NCBI GenBank assembly: GCA_023459215.1
Contig: JAEWVF010000082.1
Location: 1-60,636 of the forward strand
Source of the DNA: Chloroflexota bacterium
GTDB taxonomy: Bacteria; Chloroflexota; Anaerolineae; Anaerolineales; Villigracilaceae
Length of the DNA stretch: 60,636 nucleotides
Direction of reading: 5' to 3'
Both the position numbers and the translations under genes were made by a program. The notes beneath the pieces are model-generated. The model ran no database searches. It was not told where the DNA came from and worked only from the letters and a program-made list of their open reading frames with translations. Of this stretch, positions 7,574 to 17,966 are shown in pieces (the first letter of the stretch is position 1; each line of letters begins with the position of its first letter).

Positions 7574-9262
7574 ATGAAAAAGACTGGTGCTGAAATTTTA
7601 TGGGAATGTGTGGTGCGCGAGGGTGTGGAAGTGGTCTTTGGCTATCCCGGCGGAGCCAATATGCCGATTTATGATGCCATGCTGAGTTATCCGATTCACC
7701 ATGTGCTGGTGCGGCATGAGCAGGGTGCGGCCCACATGGCCGATGGTTATGCGCGCGCCTCGGGCAAAGTCGGAGTGGCGATGGGCACATCCGGCCCTGG
7801 AGCAACCAACCTGGTCACCGGCATTGCCACGGCCATGATGGATTCTTCCCCGGTGGTTTTTATTACCGGTCAGGTGGCCGCGCACCTGATTGGCGGCGAC
7901 GCCTTCCAGGAAGTGGATGTAACCGGCATCACTCTGCCAATCACCAAGCACAATTACCTCGTCACCCGCGCCGACGAAATTGCCGAAGTTGTGCGCGAAG
8001 CGTTCTACATCGCCCGCAGCGGACGGCCCGGCCCGGTGCTGATCGACATCTGCAAAAATGCGCAGATTGAACAGGCCGAATTTGTCTACCCCGAAGATGT
8101 CAAACTGCCCGGCTACCAGCCGCCCTCCCATGCGCCCAAAGTCGATCTCGAAAAAGCGGTCCGGCTGATTGAGCAGGCCCAGCGCCCGGTCATCCTGTGC
8201 GGGCACGGTGTCATCATGTCGCAGGCCGAAGAAGTTTTGCAGCACTTCGCCATCAAGACCCAGACCCCGGTCGCCAGCACCCTGCTCGGGTTGGGTGCTT
8301 TCCCGGCCTCGCACCCGCTCAGCCTGGGGATGATGGGCATGCACGGCGAAGCCCACACCAACCTGGCCATCCAGAATTCTGACCTGATCCTGGCCTTCGG
8401 GATGCGTTTCGATGACCGCGTGACCGGCACACTGAAAACCTACGCGCCCAAAGCCAAGAAAATCCACATCGAAATCGACCCGTCCGAAGTCCACAAAAAC
8501 GTGGCCGTCGATGTTCCGCTGGTTGGCGACCTGAAAACCGTCCTGACCGACCTGGTGCCCATGGTCGATGAATACGAACACGATGAATGGATTGGACAAA
8601 TTCATGCCTGGCGCGATGAGGGCGATGCCCGCAGCATCATGTCCTGGCCCGAAGATGGCAAACTGTATGTCGCCCACCTGGTCAGCGACATCTGGAAGGC
8701 CACCGGCGGCGGCGCAATTGTCACCACCGATGTCGGCCAGCACCAAATGTGGACCGCCCAGTATTACCACCTCGACAAACCCAACCGCTGGATCACATCC
8801 GGTGGCGCGGGAACGATGGGCTTTGGCCTGCCTTCGGCGATTGGGGCCTGGTTTGCCAAAAAGGATCAGGAAATTTGGGCAGTAGCCGGCGATGGCGGCT
8901 TCCAAATGACCGCCTGCGAACTCTCGACAGCCGTCCAGGAAGGCGCAAACGTCAAGGTTGCCATTATGAACAACAACTTCCTCGGCATGGTGCGCCAATG
9001 GCAGGAATTTTTCTTTGAAAAGCGTTATTCCGCCGTCAACATGCTCAGCCCGGATTTCGTCAAGCTGGCTGAAGCGCACGGCATCCCAGCCCGCTGCGTA
9101 ACCACCCGCGAGGAAGTGGCCGAAGCCATCGAATGGGCGCGCATAACCCCCGGCCCGGTCGTGCTCGAATTCCGCGTGGAAAAAGAAGATGCGGTTTACC
9201 CGATGGTTCCAGCAGGCGCGGCGCTCGACCAGATGATTCGCAGGCCCGCACGACAGGCATAG
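7574..9262 (+). CDS. ilvB: Acetolactate synthase large subunit
   Basis: A 562-residue thiamine-diphosphate enzyme that condenses pyruvate to acetolactate, or pyruvate with 2-ketobutyrate. Visible are FGYPGGANMPIYD, the catalytic glutamate E49 in RHEQGAAHMADGYARA, and the TPP/Mg motif GDGGFQMT...NNNFLGMV near residues 438-475. The C-terminus has the EFRVEKEDAVYPMVPAGAAL ending typical of the family. AGGAG precedes the ATG. The regulatory subunit gene starts 16 bases downstream, so both are probably made together and assemble as a holoenzyme. Confidence 0.96.
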   Translation: MKKTGAEILWECVVREGVEVVFGYPGGANMPIYDAMLSYPIHHVLVRHEQGAAHMADGYARASGKVGVAMGTSGPGATNLVTGIATAMMDSSPVVFITGQVAAHLIGGDAFQEVDVTGITLPITKHNYLVTRADEIAEVVREAFYIARSGRPGPVLIDICKNAQIEQAEFVYPEDVKLPGYQPPSHAPKVDLEKAVRLIEQAQRPVILCGHGVIMSQAEEVLQHFAIKTQTPVASTLLGLGAFPASHPLSLGMMGMHGEAHTNLAIQNSDLILAFGMRFDDRVTGTLKTYAPKAKKIHIEIDPSEVHKNVAVDVPLVGDLKTVLTDLVPMVDEYEHDEWIGQIHAWRDEGDARSIMSWPEDGKLYVAHLVSDIWKATGGGAIVTTDVGQHQMWTAQYYHLDKPNRWITSGGAGTMGFGLPSAIGAWFAKKDQEIWAVAGDGGFQMTACELSTAVQEGANVKVAIMNNNFLGMVRQWQEFFFEKRYSAVNMLSPDFVKLAEAHGIPARCVTTREEVAEAIEWARITPGPVVLEFRVEKEDAVYPMVPAGAALDQMIRRPARQA

Positions 9263-9278
9263 TTCTAGAGAGGAAATC

Positions 9279-9839
9279 ATGCAATATACATTCATCACCC
9301 TTGTAGAAAACAAACCCGGCGTGTTGAACCGGGTGGCGTCCCTGTTCCGCCGCCGCAATTTCAACATCGAATCGCTGGCGGTTGGTCGCACCGAAAAACC
9401 GGAAGTTTCGCGCATGACCATCGTTGTCGATTGCGCCAACGGCGATGTCGATGCCCACAAGATCGAAGCCAACCTGTACAAGCTGGTCAACGTGATCGAT
9501 GTGCAGGATGTCACCCACCAGCCCGCCGTCACCCGCGACCTGGCCCTGATCAAAGTGCAAGTCGGCCCCGAGAAACGCGCCGAGGTTAATAACCTGGCTG
9601 AAATTTTCCGCGCCCGCATCGTGGATGTGGCTGCCGATTCGGTCATCGTTGAAATCACCGGCACCGAGGAAAAAATCGAGGGCATGATCGAACTGCTGCG
9701 GCCAATCGGTATCGCCGAGATGGTGCGCACCGGCCAGGTTTCGATGACACGCGGCGCAAACTCCGGCATCCGCCGCACCCCCGGCGCAAACGGTAATGGC
9801 TGGAATCACGATGACCCCTCGGGGTTGGCAGAATACTAA
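9279..9839 (+). CDS. ilvN: Acetolactate synthase small (regulatory) subunit
   Basis: A 186-residue protein with an N-terminal ACT domain (TLVENKPGVLNRVASLFRRRNFNIESL) and a second ACT-like half, the layout of the regulatory subunit that confers valine feedback inhibition. Family length is about 160-175; the extra residues are a Gly/Asn-rich tail. AGAGAGGAAATC precedes its ATG. It sits between ilvB and ilvC in the usual ilvBNC order. Confidence 0.95.
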   Translation: MQYTFITLVENKPGVLNRVASLFRRRNFNIESLAVGRTEKPEVSRMTIVVDCANGDVDAHKIEANLYKLVNVIDVQDVTHQPAVTRDLALIKVQVGPEKRAEVNNLAEIFRARIVDVAADSVIVEITGTEEKIEGMIELLRPIGIAEMVRTGQVSMTRGANSGIRRTPGANGNGWNHDDPSGLAEY

Positions 9840-9846
9840 AAAAATG

Positions 9847-9882
9847 CAGAATGCGAAACCCCATTCTTCGGGCCGCATTCTG
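9847..9882 (+). repeat. Palindromic element in the ilvN-ilvC spacer
   Basis: CAGAATGCG (9847-9855) pairs with CGCATTCTG (9874-9882). There is no T-run, so it is not a normal terminator. The core word GCAGAATGC recurs in the carA insertion at 21599-21666. Confidence 0.6.
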
Positions 9883-9918
9883 ACTTCGGAACTCAAATAA
9901 ACCAAGGAGAAAGAAATC

Positions 9919-10971
9919 ATGGCAAAAATTAATTTTGGCGGCACTGTTGAAGAAGTTGTTACCCGCGAAGAATTCCCGCTTGAAAAGGCGCGTGAAGTAT
10001 TGAAAAACGAAGTGGTGGCCGTGCTTGGCTACGGTGTGCAAGGCCCGGCCCAGGCGATGAACATGCGCGATAACGGCATCAACGTCATCGTCGGACAACG
10101 CGAAGGGACATCCAACTGGGACAAGGCCGTCGCCGACGGCTGGGTTCCGGGCGAAACGCTTTTCCCCGTTGAAGAAGCGGCGGAACGCGGCACCGTTATC
10201 CAGTACCTGCTTTCGGACGCCGGCCAGCGTAGCCAGTGGCCCAAGATCGTCGAGACACTCAACGAGGGCGACATGCTCTACTTCTCGCACGGATTCTCGG
10301 TCACGTTCAAGGATGACACTGGCGTTGTCCCGCCTCCGCATGTCGATGTGGCCCTGGTTGCGCCGAAAGGCTCCGGGCGCAGTGTGCGCGTTAACTTCCT
10401 GGACGGTTCCGGCATCAACGCCAGCTTCGCCGTCCACCAGGATGCGACTGGCCGCGCGATGGAGCGCACCGTTGCCCTGGGCATCGCCATCGGCGCGGGG
10501 TATCTCTTCCCCACCACCTTCGAAAAAGAAGTTTACAGCGACCTGACCGGCGAGCGCGGAATCCTGATGGGCGCGCTGGCAGGCGTGATGGAAGCCCAGT
10601 ACAACACCCTGCGCGCCAACGGCCACAGCCCAAGCGAAGCCTTCAACGAAACCGTCGAAGAACTGACCCAGTCGCTCATCCGCCTGGTTGGACAAAACGG
10701 CATGGATTGGATGTATGCCAACTGCTCGACCACTGCCCAACGCGGCGCGCTGGACTGGAAGGACAAATTCCGCGATGCGGTTGCGCCCGTCTTCAGCGAC
10801 CTGTATCAGAGCGTGGTGACCGGCAACGAGGCCCGCATCACCCTCGAGGCCAACAGCCGCCCTGATTACCGCGCCAAACTGGAAGAAGAACTGCGCGCCA
10901 TCCACGAATCAGAGATGTGGCAGGCCGGAGCAGCGGTGCGCTCGCTGAGACCGGAAAACTGGAAAAAGTAA
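9919..10971 (+). CDS. ilvC: Ketol-acid reductoisomerase
   Basis: A 350-residue NADP-dependent enzyme that isomerises and reduces acetolactate or acetohydroxybutyrate. The Rossmann motif GYGVQGPAQAMNM starts at residue 38, and the C-terminal knotted domain has the Mg-binding DLTGERGILMGALAGV and TVEELTQSLIRLVGQNGMDWMY blocks. Length fits class I enzymes. AAGGAG lies 10-15 bases before the ATG. It sits between ilvN and leuA in the cluster. Confidence 0.96.
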   Translation: MAKINFGGTVEEVVTREEFPLEKAREVLKNEVVAVLGYGVQGPAQAMNMRDNGINVIVGQREGTSNWDKAVADGWVPGETLFPVEEAAERGTVIQYLLSDAGQRSQWPKIVETLNEGDMLYFSHGFSVTFKDDTGVVPPPHVDVALVAPKGSGRSVRVNFLDGSGINASFAVHQDATGRAMERTVALGIAIGAGYLFPTTFEKEVYSDLTGERGILMGALAGVMEAQYNTLRANGHSPSEAFNETVEELTQSLIRLVGQNGMDWMYANCSTTAQRGALDWKDKFRDAVAPVFSDLYQSVVTGNEARITLEANSRPDYRAKLEEELRAIHESEMWQAGAAVRSLRPENWKK

Positions 10972-10984
10972 GAGCATAAAACGT

Positions 10985-11024
10985 GATGAGTGAAACGTAA
11001 CTCAGACTTTACGTTTCACTCATC
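10985..11024 (+). repeat. Perfect palindrome in the ilvC-leuA spacer
   Basis: A 16-bp perfect inverted repeat (10985-11000 with 11009-11024) around an 8-base loop, with arm GATGAGTGAAACGTAA. No T-run follows, so it looks like a mobile-type palindrome or mRNA-stabilising hairpin rather than a terminator. Confidence 0.7.
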
Positions 11025-11043
11025 ATCTGGAACGGAGCAACTT

Positions 11044-12642
11044 ATGTCTAATTATGTAAAAATCTTCGATACCACCCTGCGCGACGGCGAGCAGTCCCCT
11101 GGCGCAACGATGACCTCGGCAGAAAAACTGGAAGTAGCCCGCAATCTGGCCCGTCTGGGCGTGGATGTGATCGAGGCCGGGTTTCCCGCCGCTTCGCCGG
11201 ATGACCTGGAAGCCGTTCGCCGGATCGCAGTCGAGGTGGGCAACCCCGGCGACGGGTCGAAAGCGCCGGTCATCTGCGGGCTGGCCAGGGCCACCAAAAA
11301 CGACATCGACGCATCCTGGGAAGCCGTCCGCCACGCCAAACATCCGCGCATCCACACCTTCCTGGCCACTTCGCCCATCCACATGAAATATAAATTGAAG
11401 ATGGACCCCGAAGAAGTGGTCGACCAGGTTTACAAAATGGTCAGCTACGCTCGCAGCCTATGCGAGGATGTCGAATTCAGCCCCGAAGACGGCGGCCGCT
11501 CCGACCCCGAATTCCTGTATGTGGTGCTGGGCGAAGCCATCCGCGCTGGAGCAACCACCCTGAACATCCCCGACACCGTTGGCTATACGACGCCGGAAGA
11601 GTTTGGCGCGTTAATCGACGGGATTATCAAGAAGACTCCCGGTATGCACGAGGGAATCACCGTTTCGGTGCATTGCCACAACGACCTGGGACTGGCCACC
11701 GCCAACACTCTGGCTGGAATCCAGGCCGGGGCGCGCCAGGCCGAAGTGACCATCAATGGCATCGGTGAACGGGCCGGTAACACCGCCATGGAAGAAATCG
11801 TTATGGCGCTCAAGACCCGCCCGAATACCTATGGCTGCACGACCGGCATCGACACGACCCAGATCACTCGCGTCAGCAAACTGGTCAGCAACTACACCGG
11901 CATGAACGTTCAGCCGAACAAGGCCATCGTTGGGGCAAATGCCTTCGCCCACGAGGCCGGCATCCACCAGGATGGGATGCTCAAGAACCACCAAACTTAC
12001 GAAATCATGACCCCCGAAACGGTTGGCCTGAGCCGCTCGAAACTGGTGCTGGGCAAACACTCCGGGCGGCACGCGCTCAAAGTCCATTTGCAAGAAATGG
12101 GCTACGAGTTCAGTCCCGATGACCTGGGCACGATTTTCGAACGCTTCAAGGAACTGGCCGACAAGAAAAAGACCATCACTGATGCCGATCTGGAGGCGCT
12201 GGTCGAGGATCAGGTTTATCAGGCCAACGAAGTTTTCAGCCTGGATGGGTTACAGGTCGCTTGCGGGACGATGGGCATGCCCACCGCAACCGTGCGCCTG
12301 CGCGGCCCGGATGGACAGGTCCACATCCAGCCTGCGGTAGGCACCGGCCCGGTGGACGCCATTTACAAGGCCATCGATATGGTTGTCAAGGCCAAAAGCA
12401 AACTGCTCGAGTTCAACGTCCATGCCGTGACCGAGGGCATCGACGCTCTCGGCGAAGTGACCGTCCGCTTGCAGGCTGAAAACGGCAATACGACCACCCG
12501 CACCTCGCCGCAAACCGAAGACGCCCGCCACCGCACTTTTGGCGGCTACGGCGCCGATACCGATATCATCGTCGCCAGCGCCAAGGCCTATCTCTCGGCA
12601 TTGAATAAATTACTGCTCTCGACGTATGAGGAAAAGGCCTGA
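11044..12642 (+). CDS. leuA: 2-isopropylmalate synthase
   Basis: A 532-residue enzyme committing 2-ketoisovalerate to leucine. The DTTLRDGEQSPG motif is at residues 9-20. The metal-binding HCHNDLGLA and GIGERAGN blocks follow, and then the C-terminal LeuA dimer/regulatory domain where leucine binds (SLDGLQVACG...). The ATG at 11044 was preferred over an in-frame upstream start at 10990 that would run through the palindromic spacer; CGGAG lies 8 bases before it. Length matches long-form LeuA. Confidence 0.95.
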   Translation: MSNYVKIFDTTLRDGEQSPGATMTSAEKLEVARNLARLGVDVIEAGFPAASPDDLEAVRRIAVEVGNPGDGSKAPVICGLARATKNDIDASWEAVRHAKHPRIHTFLATSPIHMKYKLKMDPEEVVDQVYKMVSYARSLCEDVEFSPEDGGRSDPEFLYVVLGEAIRAGATTLNIPDTVGYTTPEEFGALIDGIIKKTPGMHEGITVSVHCHNDLGLATANTLAGIQAGARQAEVTINGIGERAGNTAMEEIVMALKTRPNTYGCTTGIDTTQITRVSKLVSNYTGMNVQPNKAIVGANAFAHEAGIHQDGMLKNHQTYEIMTPETVGLSRSKLVLGKHSGRHALKVHLQEMGYEFSPDDLGTIFERFKELADKKKTITDADLEALVEDQVYQANEVFSLDGLQVACGTMGMPTATVRLRGPDGQVHIQPAVGTGPVDAIYKAIDMVVKAKSKLLEFNVHAVTEGIDALGEVTVRLQAENGNTTTRTSPQTEDARHRTFGGYGADTDIIVASAKAYLSALNKLLLSTYEEKA

Positions 12643-12686
12643 CAACGGACTCTGTCACGGACTCACGGAAAGTAACGGACGTTAAA
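12643..12686 (+). repeat. ACGGACT-type dispersed repeat after leuA
   Basis: Contains ACGGACTCTGTCACGGACTC followed by ACGGAAAGTAACGGACGT immediately after the leuA stop. It is nearly the same unit as the two copies inside carA. Confidence 0.7.
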
Positions 12687-12733
12687 TTACCAATCTCTAT
12701 TCTAGAATTATCTACCTCAACAGGAGAACCATC

Positions 12734-12937
12734 ATGACCGCCCCTGAAGAAATCAGCTTTGACCACCATGAACCCCGCACCATCCCCGGTGGATGGGATA
12801 TGTCCGAATTAGCCGGCATCAGCCCGGCGCGCGCCAACAAACCCAAACAAAACGACCCGCACGCCGAATGGTTCGCCGAGCATCTCGAAAGTCTGCGCAC
12901 CATGCCCGGCGGCTGGGATCTCTCTGACGTGAGATAG
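12734..12937 (+). CDS. Small protein with two PGGWD motifs, function unknown
   Basis: A 67-residue ORF between leuA and leuC, with a good CAGGAG site 8 bases before its ATG and only 3 bases from its stop to leuC. It is acidic and proline-rich, with no cysteine or membrane segment. The same 12-residue word appears twice: RTIPGGWDMSEL (about 15-26) and RTMPGGWDLSDV (about 55-66). I do not recognise the family. The tight fit and strong ribosome site suggest it is real and co-translated with leuC. The repeated motif might be a binding or docking element, but that is speculation. Confidence 0.65.
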   Translation: MTAPEEISFDHHEPRTIPGGWDMSELAGISPARANKPKQNDPHAEWFAEHLESLRTMPGGWDLSDVR

Positions 12938-12940
12938 GCC

Positions 12941-14362
12941 ATGCCAAAAACTCTATTCCAAAAAATCTGGGAAAAACACATCGTCGCCCAGGAGCCGGAT
13001 TCCCCGGCGGTTTTATACATCGACCTGCACCTCGTCCACGAGGTGACTTCACCGCAGGCTTTTACCGGATTACGGGCGCGCGGATTGAAGGTCCGCCAGC
13101 CGCTCAAGACGGTCGCCACCATGGATCACGGCATCCCAACCAGGACGGACAATCCATCCGACCCGTTTGGGCGCCTCGCTTATGCCGATCTGGCGGCCAA
13201 GTCCCAGCTCCAGCAGTTGACCGATAACTGCACCGAGTTCGGCATCCCGCTCTACGGCATGGGCAACGACAAACAGGGCATCGTCCACGTCATTGGCCCG
13301 GAACTGGGTTTCACCCAGCCCGGCATGACCATCGTTTGCGGCGACAGCCACACCGCCACGCATGGCGCGTTTGGCGCGCTGGCCTTCGGCATCGGCACAA
13401 GCGAAGTGGAACACGTCCTGGCGACGCAGTGCCTGCTCCAACGCCAGCCCAAAACCTACGAAGTGCGCGTGACCGGCAAGCTCAAACCCGGCGTAACCGC
13501 CAAAGACATCATCCTGGCCCTGATTGCCAAAATCGGCATCGGCGGCGGGACGGGTCACGTCTTCGAGTACACCGGCGAAGCCATCCGCAATTTGAGCATG
13601 GAAGAACGCATGACCATCTGCAACATGTCGATCGAAGGCGGCGCGCGCGCCGGGCTGATTGCCCCGGACGAAACAACTTTTGAATACATCAAGGGCCGCG
13701 AATTCGCCCCCAAGGGCGTGGACTGGGACAAAGCCGTTGCCGAGTGGAAGACCCTGCCCAGCGACGAAGGCGCGGTCTACGATAAAACCGTCGTCATCAA
13801 CGCTGACGAACTGGAGCCGATGATTACTTACGGCACCAATCCCGGCATGGGCATGTCCATCACCGGCCGCGTCCCCGACCCCGACCATTTCGACGATGAG
13901 AACGCCCGCCTGGCCCTGCGCAAAGCACTGGCCTACATGGGGCTGTACGCCGGCGAGAGCCTGCTCGGCAAAAAGGTGGATGTGGTCTTCATCGGTTCCT
14001 GCACCAACTCACGCATTTCCGACCTGCGCCAGGCGGCAGCCTACCTGCAAGGCAAGAAAGTGGCCGATGGCCTGCGCGTACTGGTCGTCCCAGGCTCCGG
14101 AATGGTCAAACGCCAGGCCGAAGCCGAAGGGCTGGACGAGATTTTCAAGCAAGCCGGGGCCGAATGGCGCGAAGCGGGCTGCTCGATGTGTATTGCGATG
14201 AACGGTGACCAGCTCGAACCCGGCCAATATGCCGTCAGCACCAGCAACCGCAATTTCGAGGGTCGCCAGGGCAAAGGCGGACGCACCTTCCTGGCCTCCC
14301 CGCTAACCGCCGCCGCCACTGCCGTTACCGGAGTGGTGACAGACCCGCGCAGCGTTTCATAA
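12941..14362 (+). CDS. leuC: 3-isopropylmalate dehydratase large subunit
   Basis: A 473-residue aconitase-family protein that isomerises 2- to 3-isopropylmalate with LeuD. Visible are VATMDHGIPT, VCGDSHTATHGAFGALAFGIGTSEVEH and the Fe-S cysteines in IGSCTNSR and CSMC, followed by STSNRNFEGRQG. It starts three bases after the small PGGWD-protein gene. LeuD is separated from it by a 117-base gap holding a TGTCATTTCGA-type palindromic element. Confidence 0.96.
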   Translation: MPKTLFQKIWEKHIVAQEPDSPAVLYIDLHLVHEVTSPQAFTGLRARGLKVRQPLKTVATMDHGIPTRTDNPSDPFGRLAYADLAAKSQLQQLTDNCTEFGIPLYGMGNDKQGIVHVIGPELGFTQPGMTIVCGDSHTATHGAFGALAFGIGTSEVEHVLATQCLLQRQPKTYEVRVTGKLKPGVTAKDIILALIAKIGIGGGTGHVFEYTGEAIRNLSMEERMTICNMSIEGGARAGLIAPDETTFEYIKGREFAPKGVDWDKAVAEWKTLPSDEGAVYDKTVVINADELEPMITYGTNPGMGMSITGRVPDPDHFDDENARLALRKALAYMGLYAGESLLGKKVDVVFIGSCTNSRISDLRQAAAYLQGKKVADGLRVLVVPGSGMVKRQAEAEGLDEIFKQAGAEWREAGCSMCIAMNGDQLEPGQYAVSTSNRNFEGRQGKGGRTFLASPLTAAATAVTGVVTDPRSVS

Positions 14363-14373
14363 ATTCATCACCT

Positions 14374-14461
14374 TGTCATTTCGAGGAAGCCGCCTTGCGG
14401 CGACCGAGAAATCTTCTTACGTCTCTAAAGATTTCTCACCGCTGCGCGGTTCGAAATGACA
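14374..14461 (+). repeat. TGTCATTTCGA palindromic element, copy 1
   Basis: Begins TGTCATTTCGA and ends with its complement TCGAAATGACA. Between are nested arms such as GAGAAATCTT/AAGATTTCTC and GCCGCCTTGCGGC. Related copies lie before carA (20781-20943) and after carB (26664-26776). It encodes no protein. Confidence 0.85.
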
Positions 14462-14479
14462 GGCAAAATTGGAAAACTC

Positions 14480-15061
14480 ATGGCTCAATTCACCCAACTA
14501 ACCTCCGGCATTGTCCCATTGCCGGTTAATGACATCGACACCGACCAAATCATCCCGGCCCGCTTCCTGAAAGCGACCGACAAGAATGGGATGGGGGACA
14601 ACCTGTTCGCCGACTGGCGCTACAACGCCGACGGCTCGCCCAAAGCCGATTTTGTGCTCAATAAGCCCGAAGCCGCCGGGAAACAAGTCCTTTTGGCGGG
14701 AGACAACTTCGGCTGCGGTTCGTCCCGCGAGCACGCCCCCTGGGCGCTGACCGGTTACGGATTCCGGGCCGTCATCAGCACCTCCTTCGCCGATATTTTC
14801 CGCAACAACGCCCTGAAAAACGGACTGCTGCCGGTCATTGTGGACATCGAAACCCACAAAATGCTCTTCGATCTGGTCGAGGAAGTGCCGAATGCCGAAG
14901 TCAGCATCGACCTGGCAACCCAGGCAGTCAACCTGCCCAACGGACACAGCGTTTCGTTTCCGATCGACCCGTTCTCAAAAGCCTGCCTGCTCAAAGGCGT
15001 GGACGAACTCGGCTACATCTTGAGTTTCGAAGAGAAAATTGCGGCATACGAAAATCGGTAA
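14480..15061 (+). CDS. leuD: 3-isopropylmalate dehydratase small subunit
   Basis: A 193-residue swivel-domain partner of LeuC with DIDTDQIIPARFLK near residue 18 and GDNFGCGSSREHAPWAL, the typical active-site loop. The ATG at 14480 was chosen because conserved sequence starts there; an in-frame ATG at 14456 lies in the end of the palindromic repeat. The ribosome site is weak (TTGGAAAACTC), so translation may depend on the long mRNA. Confidence 0.94.
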   Translation: MAQFTQLTSGIVPLPVNDIDTDQIIPARFLKATDKNGMGDNLFADWRYNADGSPKADFVLNKPEAAGKQVLLAGDNFGCGSSREHAPWALTGYGFRAVISTSFADIFRNNALKNGLLPVIVDIETHKMLFDLVEEVPNAEVSIDLATQAVNLPNGHSVSFPIDPFSKACLLKGVDELGYILSFEEKIAAYENR

Positions 15062-15063
15062 AT

Positions 15064-15146
15064 GGGTAATTGGTAATTAGGGAATTGGTAATTGGCGGTC
15101 GCCGCTACACCAATTACTAAGAACCAATTACCAGTCACCAATTACA
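15064..15146 (+). repeat. GGTAATTGG-type palindromic element
   Basis: GGTAATTGGTAATT-type direct repeats on the left (15064-15095) face complementary CCAATTAC-type repeats on the right (15111-15146). It fills almost the whole leuD-cimA gap. Confidence 0.75.
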
Positions 15147-15153
15147 AAAAACT

Positions 15154-16707
<1,554 letters not shown>

Positions 16708-16810
16708 TTATTTTTGGATTTTACAATTGGGTGATTTCTCGATAAGGTCGTTGGCGAACTCACCACTGGATTAATTCGCTAAATCACCAAATCAAAAAAT
16801 CACGAAATCT
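16708..16810 (+). repeat. GGTGATTT-type imperfect palindrome
   Basis: The left part (GGATTTT, GGGTGATTTC) faces complementary AAATCACCAAATCAAAAAAT on the right. It fills the cimA-leuB gap up to the ribosome site of leuB. Confidence 0.6.
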
Positions 16811-16819
16811 GGAGAATTT

Positions 16820-17878
16820 ATGAATTACAACATAACCCTGCTCCCCGGCGACGGGATCGGCCCGGAAATCATCGCGGAAACCGTGACCGTGCTCGAAACC
16901 ATCGCCAGCAAATACGGACACAGCTTCAACTTTGCCGAGCGCCTGATGGGCGGCTGCTCCATCGACAAATACGGCAGTTCGCTGACCGATGAAACCCTGG
17001 CCGATTGCCAGTCTGCCGATGCCGTGCTGCTCGGCGCGGTCGGCGGGCCAAAGTGGGACGACCCCAAAGCCAAAGACCGCCCCGAGCGCGGACTTTTGGC
17101 CCTGCGCAAAGGGTTGGGCGTTTTCGCCAACCTGCGCCCGGTCAAAGTCCACCCGGCGCTGATTGATTCGTCGCCGCTCAAGCCGGAAAAACTCAAAGGC
17201 GTCGATATCCTCGTTATCCGTGAACTGACCGGCGGTTTGTACTTCGGCTGGCCCAAAGGCCGCGACATCAAAGATGGCCGCGAACGAGCGGTTGACACTC
17301 TTGAATACTACGATTACGAAATCCGCCGGGTGATGGAACTGGCTTTCAGCCTGGCCAAAGGCCGCAAGAAGAAAGTCACCTCGGTCGACAAGGCCAACGT
17401 GCTCGAATCCTCGCGCCTGTGGCGGCAGATCGCTGTCCAGGTCGGGGCGCAAAACCCGGACATCGAACTCGAGCACACCCTGGTCGATACCGCCTCGATG
17501 CGCCTGATCACCGGCCCAGCCTGGATGGATGTTATCGTCACCGAAAACATGTTCGGCGACATCCTGACCGACGAAGCCAGCGTTTTGGCCGGTTCGATGG
17601 GCATGTTGCCCTCCGCCAGTCTGGGCGCTGGCAAAAACGGCCTCTATGAACCGATTCACGGCTCCGCGCCGGATATTGCCGGCAAAGGCATCGCCAACCC
17701 GATTGGCACAATTCTCTCGTCCGCCATGATGCTGCGCCACTCCTTCGGCCTTGAAACCGAAGCCGCCGCCATCGAAAAAGCTATCGACCAGGCCATCACG
17801 GATGGGGCGCGCACCGCCGATTTGGGCGGGAAGTTGACCACCAAACAGATGACCGCTGAGGTTGTCTCACATTTGTAA
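16820..17878 (+). CDS. leuB: 3-isopropylmalate dehydrogenase
   Basis: A 352-residue NAD-dependent decarboxylating dehydrogenase. Motifs are LLPGDGIGPEI at the start, LLGAVGGPKWD, NLRPVKVHP, the catalytic VRELTGGLYFG, and the metal/NAD region ENMFGDILTDEASVLAGSMGMLPSAS...PIHGSAPDIAGKGIANP. It makes 2-ketoisocaproate for leucine and can also serve the citramalate route. CTGGAG lies 9 bases before the ATG. Typical length. Confidence 0.96.
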   Translation: MNYNITLLPGDGIGPEIIAETVTVLETIASKYGHSFNFAERLMGGCSIDKYGSSLTDETLADCQSADAVLLGAVGGPKWDDPKAKDRPERGLLALRKGLGVFANLRPVKVHPALIDSSPLKPEKLKGVDILVIRELTGGLYFGWPKGRDIKDGRERAVDTLEYYDYEIRRVMELAFSLAKGRKKKVTSVDKANVLESSRLWRQIAVQVGAQNPDIELEHTLVDTASMRLITGPAWMDVIVTENMFGDILTDEASVLAGSMGMLPSASLGAGKNGLYEPIHGSAPDIAGKGIANPIGTILSSAMMLRHSFGLETEAAAIEKAIDQAITDGARTADLGGKLTTKQMTAEVVSHL

Positions 17879-17886
17879 TCACCGTA

Positions 17887-17938
17887 GGGGCACGGCGGAC
17901 GCCAGAAGGCCAAAACTCTTCAACCCCCGCCGTGCCCC
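17887..17938 (+). repeat. GGGGCACGGCGG palindromic element
   Basis: GGGGCACGGCGG (17887-17898) pairs perfectly with CCGCCGTGCCCC (17927-17938). It lies in the leuB-ilvE gap and is not followed by a T-run. Confidence 0.75.
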
Positions 17939-17966
17939 AACGAAATCATCCAAAGGAGAAATCATT

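Noticed and set aside
7598..9778. Long open frame of 726 codons on the minus strand
   Set aside because: It lies opposite ilvB and ilvN, which are clear homologues; the antisense frame is open only because of GC-rich codon structure and has no recognisable domains.
14374..14461. Insertion sequence or small RNA gene
   Set aside because: No transposase ORF and no promoter; the structure is a palindromic repeat seen again at two other sites.
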